DNA of 51,050 bases from CAYGVX01 sp964395545 (GCA_964395545.1 CAYNAW010000004.1:1-51050); one strand, 5' to 3'. Shown: positions 30,750 to 39,363, counted from the stretch's first letter. Notes: generated by a model not told the origin, from the sequence alone. Numbers and translations are program-made.

Positions 30750-32276
30750 TCATGGAGCCTGCTTCAGGTACTTTCGCCAACTGAGCACCATAGTCCTCGG
30801 ATGCGACGCCTTGACCTCGTCCAGCCTCCTCACGGCAGTGTTCTGCGGTGCTTCCAACACCACTTCCGGACTGGTCTTAGCCTCTTCGGCGATTTTGCGC
30901 AGGACTCCGACGAAGCGATCTAGTTCCTCTTTCTCAAAAGACTCGGTGGGCTCAATCATCAGAGCCTCGTCCACGATCTGGGGAAAGTAGATCGTGGGCG
31001 CGTGGACACCGTAGTCGAGGAGCCGTTTGGAGACGTCCAAGGCTCTGACGCCGTGCTGTTTCTGCAGCTTAGCCGCGGTGAACACACATTCATGCTTCCT
31101 CCGTCTCTTGCCGTCGTAGGGCAGCTCGAAAGCCCCTATCTCGCTAATCTTCCTGAGGAGGTAGTTGGCGTTGAGCACCGACACCTCTGCGGCTTCCTTC
31201 AATCCCTCAGCGCCCATGCTGAGTATGTAGGCGTAAGCCCTTAGAAGAACGGCTACGTTTCCGTAGAAACTTCGAATCTTGCCCACACTGCGTGGCCTGT
31301 CATAGTTCAAGCGGTATGCTTTGCCGTCGAAGACTATGCGCGGAACCGGCAGAAACTCCGCCAACTCCTCTGACACGCCCACCGGTCCTGCGCCTGGTCC
31401 GCCTCCACCGTGGGGGGTGCCGAAGGTCTTGTGGATGTTTATGTGGACTATGTCGAAGCCCATATCTCCGGGTCGAGCCTTGCCGAGGATAGCGTTGAGG
31501 TTGGCGCCGTCGTAGTACAGCAATCCGCCTGCGTCGTGGACTATCCTGGATATTTCCTCGATATTGCCTTCGAAGATGCCTAACGTGTTGGGGTTTGTGA
31601 GCATGAGTCCTGCGGTTCGGCGGGTTACGGCGGTCTTGAGGGCGTCGACGTCGACGCACCCTGTCGTGTCGGAGGGCACGATTACCACGTTGAAGCCGGC
31701 CATGCTGGCGCTGGCGGGGTTGGTTCCGTGAGCTGAGTCGGGCACTATCAACTCTGTGCGCTCAGCAAGGTCGCCGTTGTGCTTGTGGTGAGCGCGCATT
31801 ATGAGGGCACCTAGGAATTCGCCGTGGGCTCCAGCCGAGGGTTGAAGAGACACCTCGTACGTGCCGGTAATCTCTGCAAGCCACGTGCTTAGGGTATACA
31901 AGATCTCGAGGGTTCCCTGCACCGTTCTCTCGTCTTGATAGGGATGCAGACCCGTCGAGGAAGGCGAGCTTGCGAGGGCGTCGTTGATTTTCGGGTTGTA
32001 CTTCATCGTGCAGCTTCCCAACGGGTAGAGTCCCAAGTCCACGCCGTAGTTCATCTGTGACAGCCGCGTGAAATGACGAACGGTTTCAACTTCCGAAAGC
32101 TCGGGCAGCTCTGGAGGTGCTCGGCGGCGAACCTTCTCCGGGAGCAAGCTTCGCGGGTCGCCCACTTCGGTTTTCACCGCATCCTCGACCTTTGGCACTA
32201 CGTATCCTCTGCTGCCGTTTCGTCCAAGCTCGAAGACGAGAGGCTCGTTCCACTTTGCCTGCTTAAACGCTGCCAT
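30750..32276 (-). CDS. gcvPB: Glycine dehydrogenase (decarboxylating) subunit 2
   Basis: This is the PLP-binding half of the split P-protein of the glycine cleavage system, which decarboxylates glycine and passes aminomethyl to the lipoyl H-protein. The 508 residues include the PLP-lysine motif HINIHKTFGTPHGGGGPG, GLYPLGSCTMKYNPKIND near the N-terminus, SGAHGEFLG-like LQPSAGAHGEFLGALI, and ESTHGTNPAS-like DSAHGTNPASASMAG. Length matches archaeal GcvPB. It follows gcvPA by 6 bp on the same strand, and the pair forms the alpha2beta2 enzyme. The H, T and L proteins are not in the window. The ATG at 32276 has GGTGAG upstream. Confidence 0.95.
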   Translation of the reverse strand: MAAFKQAKWNEPLVFELGRNGSRGYVVPKVEDAVKTEVGDPRSLLPEKVRRRAPPELPELSEVETVRHFTRLSQMNYGVDLGLYPLGSCTMKYNPKINDALASSPSSTGLHPYQDERTVQGTLEILYTLSTWLAEITGTYEVSLQPSAGAHGEFLGALIMRAHHKHNGDLAERTELIVPDSAHGTNPASASMAGFNVVIVPSDTTGCVDVDALKTAVTRRTAGLMLTNPNTLGIFEGNIEEISRIVHDAGGLLYYDGANLNAILGKARPGDMGFDIVHINIHKTFGTPHGGGGPGAGPVGVSEELAEFLPVPRIVFDGKAYRLNYDRPRSVGKIRSFYGNVAVLLRAYAYILSMGAEGLKEAAEVSVLNANYLLRKISEIGAFELPYDGKRRRKHECVFTAAKLQKQHGVRALDVSKRLLDYGVHAPTIYFPQIVDEALMIEPTESFEKEELDRFVGVLRKIAEEAKTSPEVVLEAPQNTAVRRLDEVKASHPRTMVLSWRKYLKQAP

Positions 32277-32282
32277 CGCCGC

Positions 32283-33680
32283 TCACCGCCTACCCCGCAA
32301 AACTGTTTCCAGAGCCTCTGCCAAGGCGTCAATGCTCTTTTGTGAATGCGTCTCAGTAACGCAGTAGACCGCTGTTTCGCCAAGCTCCGGGAACTCTTTT
32401 GAGACATCTTTGCCGCCGTGAACGTTGTGCCGCAACAGCTGCTCGTGGACGTCGCCAACCTGCTGGTCTGTGAAGTTCACCGTGAACTCTTGGAAGTGAG
32501 GCGACTTGAAGACAGGGGTCCTTATCCCCGCGACTTCCGACAGACGGCGCATAGCGTAGTGGGATTTGAGCAAAATCGCTTCGCCCAGCTCTCGAAGCCC
32601 GTTGCGTCCTAAGAGGGTGAGGTAGACTGCAGAGGCGACAGCGCACAGCGCCTCGTTGGTGCAGATGTTGGAGGTGGCCTTCTGCCTCCTGATATGCTGC
32701 TCGCGGGTTTGAAGCACCATGCAGTACCCTCGGTCTCTTCCGTCGTGCGTCGTCGTCACGCCGATAATCCGTCCAGGCATTTGGCGAACCGTGGCCAAGT
32801 CGCTTCGACAGGCGAATATTCCGAGAAGAGGCCCGCCGAAGTTCGCGTGATTTCCGAGGGGTTGGCCTTCTCCGATGACTATATCTGCTCCGTAGCTGCC
32901 AGGAGGGTTGAGAAGTCCGAGGGAAACGGGGTCTACACCTACGATGAAGAGGGCTCCGTGGTCGTGGGCGATTCTGCCTATTTCTTCGCCCCGCGTCTCG
33001 ACAAAGCCCAAGTAGGCGGGGTTTTCGATGTAGACCGCGGCTGTCTTGTCTGAGATCTTTGCGCCCAAATCGGCTAGGCTGAGCTGTCCCGTCTCCTTGT
33101 CATAGTCCACCTTGTTGGCATACATTCCAGCTGCGTCAATGTATGTTTCCAACGTCGCGCAACGTTCTGGGTGAACTATTTTGGGAACGAGGATTTCCGG
33201 ACGATGATTTAGGCGCGTTGCCATCCGTGCCGCTTCGCCCAACGCTGAAGCCCAGTCGTAGAGGGAGCTGTTGGCCACGTCCATGGCAGTCAGCTCGCAG
33301 ACCATGCTTTGATATTCGAAGAGAAGTTGGAGCAGGCCCTGAGAAACTTCGGCTTGGTAGGGAGTGTACGAGGTCAGGAATTCAGTCCTCTGGACGATGT
33401 TGTCCACGGCTGCGGGCACGTAATGGTGCCAGCATCCAGCGCCGAGGAAGACAGGCATATCTCGGCTGGTCTTGTTCTTCGCCAACAACGACTCGACGTG
33501 GCGTTTCACCTCGTACTCGGACATTGGAGCGGGCAGGTCTAGCCGGCGTTTGAGCATGAACTGGTTTGGAACGTCTGAATACAGCGCGTCTATGGTTTCG
33601 ATGCCGATTTCCCTCAGCATCTTCTTCTTGACTTCTGGCTTCGAGTTTGGGATGTAAGGATGCGTGTAGGCTTCTGTCAT
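32283..33680 (-). CDS. gcvPA: Glycine dehydrogenase (decarboxylating) subunit 1
   Basis: This is the first half of the split P-protein. The 465 residues have the typical start PYIPNSKPEVKKKMLREIGI, FLGAGCWHHYVPAAVD, TPYQAEVSQGLLQLLFEYQS, and the partner-specific GPLLGIFACR and RQMPGRIIG segments. It has the PLP-enzyme fold, but the PLP lysine is supplied by GcvPB. The ATG at 33680 is preceded by GGTGGGAA. The two genes are 6 bp apart and surely form an operon. The enzyme can also run in the reverse direction to make glycine from CO2, ammonia and methylene-tetrahydropterin; the sequence does not tell which applies here. Confidence 0.95.
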   Translation of the reverse strand: MTEAYTHPYIPNSKPEVKKKMLREIGIETIDALYSDVPNQFMLKRRLDLPAPMSEYEVKRHVESLLAKNKTSRDMPVFLGAGCWHHYVPAAVDNIVQRTEFLTSYTPYQAEVSQGLLQLLFEYQSMVCELTAMDVANSSLYDWASALGEAARMATRLNHRPEILVPKIVHPERCATLETYIDAAGMYANKVDYDKETGQLSLADLGAKISDKTAAVYIENPAYLGFVETRGEEIGRIAHDHGALFIVGVDPVSLGLLNPPGSYGADIVIGEGQPLGNHANFGGPLLGIFACRSDLATVRQMPGRIIGVTTTHDGRDRGYCMVLQTREQHIRRQKATSNICTNEALCAVASAVYLTLLGRNGLRELGEAILLKSHYAMRRLSEVAGIRTPVFKSPHFQEFTVNFTDQQVGDVHEQLLRHNVHGGKDVSKEFPELGETAVYCVTETHSQKSIDALAEALETVLRGRR

Positions 33681-33727
33681 GGGTTCCCACCGACGTCGAG
33701 GATTACTGGATTCTCGAAACTACGTCT

Positions 33728-34507
33728 TTAAGCTTTTGAAACAGCCTCCAAGGCAAGCTTCAGCAACGTCTCTGTGTTCTTCAAGACCCGACGGTTCCCG
33801 AAGGCGGGTCGCCACTCCCGCTCGGTCAGGAGGTCAGAGACGATTAGACCCGACGCTATCTCCACACCCCTGTGTTGGGCCACCGCGTAGAGGGCAGAGG
33901 ACTCCATGTCGACGGCTAGAACGCCTGTCTTTCGAAACCCCTCTATCTTACCCCAGGTCTCCCTGTAAACGCCGTCAGTGGTCAGGACCGAACCAATGAG
34001 GTGTGGAATGCTGTTCCTGTTCAGGGCTCCGACCAGAGATCGCTTCAAGGAGGGTGACGGTGTCAGATTCCGCGGCCGTCGCAGATAGTGGCAGGTGGTG
34101 CCCTCGTCGCACACGGTTTCAGTAGCTACGATGATGTCCCCAGGTTTCAAGAAGGGCTGTATCCCGCCTGCGATTCCTACTTCAACGACCTTCCTGACTC
34201 CGCAGGCGATGAGTTCTTCGAAGACCATAGCCGCAGCTGGGGAGCCGATGAAGTTCGTCGCCACCGCGATACCGACCCCGTTGAAGGAGCCGATGCTCAT
34301 CGAGAGGCGGTCGCTATACCACCACCAGTCAACCGGCTTCCCGTCTATGAGCTTGTCTAAGAAGTTGAAGCGGCGACGATGATAAGCCATGACCATCTTC
34401 GACGGGAGCTTGAAGGTTCTCACGTCCACTTTCCTGACGGATGCCAAGTACTCTAAGAAGTCGCGAGGAGTAAAAATCGGCTCGTTCTTCCTCAAAGTCT
34501 CGTCCAT
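33728..34507 (-). CDS. Nucleoside phosphorylase (PNP/UDP family)
   Basis: A 259-residue protein of the purine nucleoside/uridine phosphorylase family, cleaving the glycosidic bond of nucleosides with phosphate. The core is recognisable: GIAVATNFIGSPAAAMVFEEL (phosphate-binding region), VEVGIAGGIQPFLKPGDIIV, and the substrate signature VLAVDMESSALYAVAQHRG, in which the MES glutamate contacts ribose. Uridine and purine nucleoside enzymes cannot be told apart from this alone. I chose ATG 34507 because a TATA palindrome (34530-34543) lies about 23 bp upstream, which would give a leaderless mRNA; the upstream 19 in-frame residues run across that promoter. Confidence 0.88.
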   Translation of the reverse strand: MDETLRKNEPIFTPRDFLEYLASVRKVDVRTFKLPSKMVMAYHRRRFNFLDKLIDGKPVDWWWYSDRLSMSIGSFNGVGIAVATNFIGSPAAAMVFEELIACGVRKVVEVGIAGGIQPFLKPGDIIVATETVCDEGTTCHYLRRPRNLTPSPSLKRSLVGALNRNSIPHLIGSVLTTDGVYRETWGKIEGFRKTGVLAVDMESSALYAVAQHRGVEIASGLIVSDLLTEREWRPAFGNRRVLKNTETLLKLALEAVSKA

Positions 34508-34529
34508 GAGAGCTTTTAGTTCCCCATTG

Positions 34530-34543
34530 TTAAAAGCTTTTAA
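34530..34543. promoter_or_regulatory. Palindromic bidirectional TATA element
   Basis: TTAAAAGCTTTTAA is a perfect 14-bp palindrome centred between the divergent phosphorylase and aIF2-beta genes. It can be read as a TATA box in both directions: 23-36 bp before the phosphorylase ATG at 34507 and 44-57 bp before the aIF2-beta ATG at 34587. Confidence 0.5.
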
Positions 34544-34586
34544 ACCTCGCTTCCTTTTTAGCAAACGGAAGACGAAGGCGTTGACG

Positions 34587-34994
34587 ATGAAGAGCTACAA
34601 TGAACTCTTAGAGCGTGCCAAATCTAAACTGCCTAAAGAAAAGGGCAGCGGTGAGCGATTCGAGATTCCCGCAGTGCGCTCATCCGTGATTGGCATGCGC
34701 ACCGCTATCATAAACTTCAAGGAAATCGCCGAGGCCTTGAACCGAGACCCACGGCACCTCATGAAATTCCTGACCAACGAGATGGCCACTGCAGGCAATC
34801 TCGAAGAGACACGGGCCGTCTTCCAAGGCAAGTTTCCTCACGACACGCTCAGCCGGCTAGTAACCATCTACGCCGAGAACTTCGTCACATGCCCTGTCTG
34901 CAAGCGTCCAGACACGAAAGTCGTAAAAGAGAGACGTCTCTTCTTCCTAGTATGTGAAGCATGCGGCGCAAAATCGTCGATAAAAGCCATCTGA
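34587..34994 (+). CDS. eif2b: Translation initiation factor aIF2 subunit beta
   Basis: This is the beta subunit of the archaeal aIF2 heterotrimer, which brings Met-tRNAi to the small ribosomal subunit. The 135 residues have the N-terminal helix (SYNELLERAKSKLPKEKG) that contacts the gamma subunit, the central domain (RDPRHLMKFLTNEMATAGNL, then FPHDTLSRLVTIYAENFV) and a C-terminal zinc ribbon (VTCPVCKRPDTKVV ... VCEACGAKS). Length and domain order are standard. I chose ATG 34587 because the protein then begins as its homologues do; the upstream open frame crosses the divergent promoter. It overlaps the DUF424 gene by 34 bp and heads a run of translation and ribosome-assembly genes. Confidence 0.95.
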   Translation: MKSYNELLERAKSKLPKEKGSGERFEIPAVRSSVIGMRTAIINFKEIAEALNRDPRHLMKFLTNEMATAGNLEETRAVFQGKFPHDTLSRLVTIYAENFVTCPVCKRPDTKVVKERRLFFLVCEACGAKSSIKAI

Positions 34995-35311
34995 GCTCAC
35001 AGAAGCCCAACGTCTTGGAAGTCTACGTCAACCTCAGAAGATGGGGCGAATGCGTCCTTCTCGCAATGTGCGACGCCGACTTGTTAGGCAAGACGCTGAA
35101 GCAGGGGAAGATAATCTTCCAAGTCCGCGAGGAATTCTACAAAGGATCCCTACTGGGCCTGGAGGAGGCCGTGGACCTAATCAGACAGTCGACGATAGTA
35201 AACATGGTTGGACCGAGAATCGTGGAGAAAGCCCTCGAACAGCAGTTGGTACATCCAGACGCGGTGCTGAACATCGACGGCGTGCCACATGCGCAGATAG
35301 TCAGAGTCTGA
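34961..35311 (+). CDS. DUF424 family protein
   Basis: A 116-residue archaeal protein of the DUF424 family: LEVYVNLRRWGECVLLAMCD, ADLLGKTLKQGKIIFQVREE, FYKGSLLGLEEAVDLI, then the C-terminal NIDGVPHAQIVRV. The family is restricted mainly to archaea and is often found beside translation genes, as here directly after aIF2-beta, but its function is unknown. The start at 34961 lies inside the end of aIF2-beta (34-bp overlap). The true start may be later: the conserved domain begins at about residue 17, and the first 16 residues coincide with the zinc-ribbon region of the upstream gene in another frame. Confidence 0.82.
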   Translation: MRRKIVDKSHLSSQKPNVLEVYVNLRRWGECVLLAMCDADLLGKTLKQGKIIFQVREEFYKGSLLGLEEAVDLIRQSTIVNMVGPRIVEKALEQQLVHPDAVLNIDGVPHAQIVRV

Positions 35312-35366
35312 TCGTGGCCTTCCGGCAGCGAACGGCGCCACAACTCGCCAACAATTCGAATATAAC

Positions 35367-35376
35367 CTATTTAAGC
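35367..35376 (+). promoter_or_regulatory. TATA box of the aIF1A-rio1-KH operon
   Basis: CTATTTAAGC puts transcription start near 35396. GAGGTGG at 35411-35417 follows and is the Shine-Dalgarno sequence for the TTG start of aIF1A at 35422. Confidence 0.5.
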
Positions 35377-35421
35377 AACCCACGCCGTTAATGAAACAAG
35401 AAGCCATCTCGAGGTGGCTGT

Positions 35422-35730
35422 TTGGGTAAAAAGAAAGTCCTAAGCGAAACATCCTTGAGCGATGCGATAATGCCCGCCCAAGGCGACGTCTTGGGTGTAG
35501 CTGTCAGGCTTCTGGGGTTCGATAGAGTGCTTGTAAAGTGCCAAGACGGGCATGAACGGCTCTGCCGCATACGTGGAAAGATGAAGCGACGAGTCTGGAT
35601 TCGGCAGGGCGACATCGTCCTGGTCTCTCCATGGGACTTTCAAACCGACCAAAAAGGGGACATCATCTGGCGCTACACAAGAGCGCAGGCGGACATGCTC
35701 CGCAAGAGAGGCATGTTAACAATTTCGTGA
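35422..35730 (+). CDS. eif1A: Translation initiation factor aIF1A
   Basis: This OB-fold factor binds the A-site region of the small ribosomal subunit during initiation, homologous to bacterial IF1. The 102 residues read VLGVAVRLLGFDRVLVKCQD, then GHERLCRIRGKMKRRVWIRQ and GDIVLVSPWDF, the family core. The C-terminal helix (RYTRAQADMLRKRGML) is also typical. The start is a TTG at 35422 with GAGGTGG upstream. The rio1 gene begins 11 bp after the stop, and the order aIF1A-rio1-KH/dim2 is a well-known archaeal gene string linking initiation with 30S maturation. Confidence 0.95.
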   Translation: MGKKKVLSETSLSDAIMPAQGDVLGVAVRLLGFDRVLVKCQDGHERLCRIRGKMKRRVWIRQGDIVLVSPWDFQTDQKGDIIWRYTRAQADMLRKRGMLTIS

Positions 35731-35741
35731 GGTAACTATGC

Positions 35742-36539
35742 GTGGCGTACCAGAAGCGGCTGGCTAGGAGGCTCAAACGTAGAGAGGAAAGATACGTGAC
35801 GGAACAGCTGCTGAAGGAGAAAAGAAGCGAAGAATACGAAGTTCTAGAAGAAGTCTTCGACAAATCCACGCTTATGACCATCTACGAGTTCATGAACAAG
35901 GGCTCAATCAACGAAATCTACGGCGTCGTCAAGGCTGGCAAGGAAGCCCGCATCTACTGGGGAAAAGACATTGAAGGAAAGGAACTGGCAATCAAAATCT
36001 ACTTGACGATAGCAGGCGACTTCAAAAGAGGAAAACTCCAGTACATAGAGGGCGACCCAAGGTTCAGGTACGTGAAACGCGACACGCGATCACTCGTCTT
36101 CACCTGGGCGTTGAAGGAGTTCAAAAACCTGCAGCTCGCCCGAGCTGCCAAAGTTCGAGTCCCAAGGCCCCTCGACATCAAGAAAAACGTGCTCATCATG
36201 GAGTTCATAGGCAAAGACGGCGACCCCGCACCGGAACTGAAAGAGCTGCCCCCCAAAAAACCTGAAAAGATCTACAACGACCTGCTGGAATACCTCAGGA
36301 GGCTGTACCGCAAGGCAGGCCTGGTTCATGGCGACATAAGCGAGTACAACGTGATGATCTGGCGGGGCAAACCATTCCTCTTCGACATGGCACAAGCCGT
36401 GCCCCTATCCCATCCCATGTCGACCACGTTCCTCAAACGAGACCTAGAAAACCTCCACCGATACTTCAAGCGGCTCGGGGTGAAAGTGCACTCCATAGAT
36501 GAGATGTACAGGAAAGTCACAGAAAATGGTGAGCCCTAG
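35742..36539 (+). CDS. rio1: RIO1-type serine kinase/ATPase
   Basis: An atypical protein kinase needed for late maturation of the small ribosomal subunit. The 265-residue protein has a short basic N-terminal helix, the RIO ATP-binding flap GSINEIYGVVKAGKEARIYW, the catalytic Lys in ELAIKIYLT, the catalytic loop GLVHGDISEYNVMIW and the metal-binding Asp in LFDMAQAV. This fits Rio1 rather than Rio2, since no winged helix precedes the kinase. The start is a GTG at 35742. It overlaps the KH-domain gene by 14 bp, so the two are coupled; their products both act on pre-30S particles in archaea and eukaryotes. Confidence 0.95.
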   Translation: MAYQKRLARRLKRREERYVTEQLLKEKRSEEYEVLEEVFDKSTLMTIYEFMNKGSINEIYGVVKAGKEARIYWGKDIEGKELAIKIYLTIAGDFKRGKLQYIEGDPRFRYVKRDTRSLVFTWALKEFKNLQLARAAKVRVPRPLDIKKNVLIMEFIGKDGDPAPELKELPPKKPEKIYNDLLEYLRRLYRKAGLVHGDISEYNVMIWRGKPFLFDMAQAVPLSHPMSTTFLKRDLENLHRYFKRLGVKVHSIDEMYRKVTENGEP

Positions 36540-37107
36540 CACATTCGTGAAAATTCCAAAGAGAAGAGTAGGCGCCCTCATAGGACCCAACGCCTCCACC
36601 AAGGACCTCATCGAGAAGAAACTGACGGTGCAGCTCAGCGTGGACAGTGAAAGCGGCGACGTAGGCATAACTCTCTCGCCATCAGCCACTGACCCGTCGA
36701 TGCTTCTGAGGGCGAAGGAGATTGTCTCTGCCATCGGTAGAGGCTTCTCCCCCGAGCATGCGAGGAGGCTCTTGGACGATGAAGAGGCATTGTTGATAGT
36801 CGTCGACATCAGGAACTTCGTGGGGAAGTCTGAGGCTAACATCAAACGGCTAAGCGGAAGAATAATCGGCAAGGAAGGAAAGACCAGAAGGCTGATTGAA
36901 GAGTTGACCGACACCTACCTATCAGTGTACGGTCACACGGTCAGCATCATCGGAACCATGGAAGAGGCTGAAATCGCGAGGCAAGCCGTTGAGATGTTCC
37001 TCCGCGGACGACTGCACGTCTCAGTCTACCGCTTCCTGCACGCCAAAAGGAGAGAACTGAAGAAGAAAAGGCTAGAGCTGTGGAAGAAACCCGAAGAGAC
37101 GGCCTGA
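36526..37107 (+). CDS. KH-domain RNA-binding protein, Dim2/Pno1-like
   Basis: This is the archaeal homologue of Pno1/Dim2, which binds near the 3' end of small-subunit rRNA during its maturation. The 193 residues hold two KH domains: the first divergent (VKIPKRRVGALIGPNASTKD), the second canonical (IKRLSGRIIGKEGKTRRLIE with the GKEG loop). A basic C-terminal helix (HAKRRELKKKRLELWKKP) follows. I chose ATG 36526, which overlaps the rio1 stop by 14 bp; the reading frame is open from 36499. The pairing with rio1 is conserved in archaea. Confidence 0.92.
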   Translation: MVSPSTFVKIPKRRVGALIGPNASTKDLIEKKLTVQLSVDSESGDVGITLSPSATDPSMLLRAKEIVSAIGRGFSPEHARRLLDDEEALLIVVDIRNFVGKSEANIKRLSGRIIGKEGKTRRLIEELTDTYLSVYGHTVSIIGTMEEAEIARQAVEMFLRGRLHVSVYRFLHAKRRELKKKRLELWKKPEETA

Positions 37108-37197
37108 GCCTCAGACTGCTGGATCAAAAACGACTGGAAGGCACAGAAGAGCTGCGAAGCAACGAAGGTTAAAGGCGACACAGCTGATATGGGTAGG

Positions 37198-37206
37198 TTA
37201 AAATAT
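37198..37206 (+). promoter_or_regulatory. TATA box of the pycB-carrier operon
   Basis: TTAAAATAT puts transcription start near 37228. GTGAG at 37247-37251 precedes the TTG start at 37257. Confidence 0.5.
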
Positions 37207-37256
37207 CCGCTTAAGACTGTTAACTAATCCCCACAACGAGTCAAGCGTGAGTTCTC

Positions 37257-38801
37257 TTGGCAAGAAGAGTCAAGCTAACCGATACAACTTTCAGGGACGC
37301 TCATCAGTCCCTGATGGCAACTCGCATGCGAACCGAGTCCATGCTACCCATAGCCCGAAAAATGGACCAAGTAGGTTTCTTCTCACTCGAAGTCTGGGGA
37401 GGCGCCACCTTCGACGTCAGCATACGCTACTTGGGAGAAGACCCGTGGGAACGCCTTCGCGCACTAAAGGAGCATGTCCAAAAAACGCCGCTGCAGATGC
37501 TCCTTCGCGGACAGAACCTCGTAGGCTACCGCAACTACCCGGATGATGTACTGACTAAGTTCGTCGAGAGGGCTGCAGAGAACGGCATCGACGTCTTCCG
37601 AGTCTTCGACGCCTTAAACGACACGCGTAATCTTGAAACCGCCCTGAAAACCGTGAAAAAAGTCGGCGCCCACGCACAGGGCACGCTCTGTTACACCGTG
37701 AGCCCAGTCCACACGATAGAATACTTCGTCAAGGTGGCTGAGCGCTTAGCTGAACTCGAATGCGACTCCATCTGCATTAAGGATATGGCCGGCATGCTGA
37801 TGCCCAAAGAAGCCTACGAGCTTGTGTGGGCTTTGAAAAAGGAGGTGGGGTTGCCGGTTCACATGCACAGCCACAGCACGAGTGGCACAGTGATGATGAC
37901 CTACCTCCGTGCTTGTGAGGCTGGCGCCGACATCTTGGACGCTGCCTTCTCTCCCTTCGCGTGGGGCACTTCGCAGCCGCCTATCGAGAGCATCGCGGCC
38001 GGGCTGAAGGGCACAGAGTACGACACGGGACTCGATATGGAGTTGCTCGTCGAAATCGCCGAGTACTTCCGGGATTTGAGAGAGAAATACTACGACCCTC
38101 TGCACCTCATCAGTCCCTTGGCCGAGCGCGTGGATACGTCCATCTTGAAGCACCAGATTCCAGGTGGAATGTTCTCCAACCTGATTTCCCAGTTGAAGGA
38201 GCAGAACGCTGCGAATAGGCTCGACGAGGTGCTGAACGAGGTTCCACGAGTGAGGGAGGAGCTGGGGTACCCGCCTCTTGTCACGCCCACGAGTCAGCTG
38301 GTTGGAACACAAGCGGTCTTCAACGTCTTGTCGGGTGAACGCTACAAAATAGTGCCCAAAGAGATAAAGGACTACGTGAAGGGACTCTACGGTAGACCCC
38401 CTGCATCTATAAACGAGAAGTTAAGGAAGAAAATAATCGGCAACGAGGAGCCTATCCAACGCCGCCCAGCAGATCTCCTTGAATCAGAGCTCGGGAAGAT
38501 ACCTGACTCCGTGAAGCCTTACATAGAGAATGAGGAGGACGAGTTAACCTACGCCTTGTTCCCGAAAGTGGCAGCGGAGTTTTTCAAGAAGCGAGAGGCG
38601 AAGAGAAAAACCCAAGCCTCAAGCCTGACTCCGGAGCAGCAGGAGTTAGAGGAAGTCGCTGCCCTCTCTGTAGCGGCTGCGGCTTTTGTAAAGAGCACGC
38701 ATGAGGTAAAGGCAGTTATCCCAGCCAGAAGAGCTGGAACCGGAAGAACCTCGTTGTGGGTTTTAGCTGCACGACAGGAAATGATTAGGCAAGGTGGCTG
38801 A
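37257..38801 (+). CDS. pycB: Pyruvate/oxaloacetate carboxyltransferase subunit (PycB/OadA-like)
   Basis: This carboxyltransferase, of the PycB, OadA and transcarboxylase 5S family, moves CO2 between carboxybiotin and pyruvate/oxaloacetate. The TIM-barrel core (about 1-300) has DTTFRDAHQSLMATRMRTE, the carboxylated-lysine motif SICIKDMAGML and the metal ligands HMHSHSTSG. A PYC/OADA domain follows. The C-terminal ~50 residues, EEVAALSVAAAAFVKSTHEV and then IPARRAGTGRTSLWVLAARQ, resemble the soluble tail of OadG/MmdD-type subunits rather than the usual PycB end. There is no biotinyl domain; this is the next gene, overlapping by 8 bp. No membrane subunit or biotin carboxylase is seen. The TTG start at 37257 has GTGAG upstream. 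Confidence 0.92.
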   Translation: MARRVKLTDTTFRDAHQSLMATRMRTESMLPIARKMDQVGFFSLEVWGGATFDVSIRYLGEDPWERLRALKEHVQKTPLQMLLRGQNLVGYRNYPDDVLTKFVERAAENGIDVFRVFDALNDTRNLETALKTVKKVGAHAQGTLCYTVSPVHTIEYFVKVAERLAELECDSICIKDMAGMLMPKEAYELVWALKKEVGLPVHMHSHSTSGTVMMTYLRACEAGADILDAAFSPFAWGTSQPPIESIAAGLKGTEYDTGLDMELLVEIAEYFRDLREKYYDPLHLISPLAERVDTSILKHQIPGGMFSNLISQLKEQNAANRLDEVLNEVPRVREELGYPPLVTPTSQLVGTQAVFNVLSGERYKIVPKEIKDYVKGLYGRPPASINEKLRKKIIGNEEPIQRRPADLLESELGKIPDSVKPYIENEEDELTYALFPKVAAEFFKKREAKRKTQASSLTPEQQELEEVAALSVAAAAFVKSTHEVKAVIPARRAGTGRTSLWVLAARQEMIRQGG

Positions 38802-39354
38802 GAACTTGCCCGAGTACCACATGACAGTCGAGGACAGGTCTTACCGAGTAGAGCTGACTAAGAAAGAGGGGAAAGGACTGTTCGAAGCCAAAGTGAACCA
38901 CAAGCCCGTGGAGTTCGAATTAGCAGGCCTGACTGAAGCACACTCGCCCATAACTCTCAAGGTTAGGGACAAAACCTATCACGTTGAAATCGACAAAATC
39001 GACCGACGACTGCCCTTCACTCTAAAGGTCAACGAAACTCCCTTCAGGGCTCAGTTCAAGGAACCAGCCAAACACGCAGCTATTCCAACACTCGCCCCAG
39101 CAATAACCAGAACCGAGAAAACACGCGGACAAGTCCCAGAAGAGGGGACAGTGGTGGCACCTATGGCTGGAAAGATAGTTTCAGTCAAAACGAAGAAAGG
39201 CGACACCGTGAAGACCGGCGACGTAGTCTGCATACTCGAAGCAATGAAGATGGAGAACGAAATCTCGGCACCTATGGCGGGGGTAGTTCAAGAGGTCAAT
39301 GTTTCAGAGGGAGCCGCGGTGAACGAAGGCGATGTTCTGATACTGATCAAGTAG
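38794..39354 (+). CDS. Biotin carboxyl carrier protein
   Basis: This 186-residue protein carries the biotin that shuttles CO2 between carboxylase and carboxyltransferase. The C-terminal ~75 residues are a biotinyl domain (VVAPMAGKIVSVKTKKGDTV) with the biotinylation motif EAMKMEN. The N-terminal 100 residues contain two similar strand-rich modules, MTVEDRSYRVELTKKEG and ITLKVRDKTYHVEIDKIDRR, each followed by a related segment, suggesting an internal duplication. A Pro/Ala/Thr linker joins the parts. The GTG start at 38794 overlaps the pycB stop by 8 bp. It may also serve the PccB-type carboxyltransferase at 18867-20444. Biotin would be added by the ligase at 21954-22745. Confidence 0.92.
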   Translation: MAENLPEYHMTVEDRSYRVELTKKEGKGLFEAKVNHKPVEFELAGLTEAHSPITLKVRDKTYHVEIDKIDRRLPFTLKVNETPFRAQFKEPAKHAAIPTLAPAITRTEKTRGQVPEEGTVVAPMAGKIVSVKTKKGDTVKTGDVVCILEAMKMENEISAPMAGVVQEVNVSEGAAVNEGDVLILIK

Positions 39355-39363
39355 GCAGTCAGG

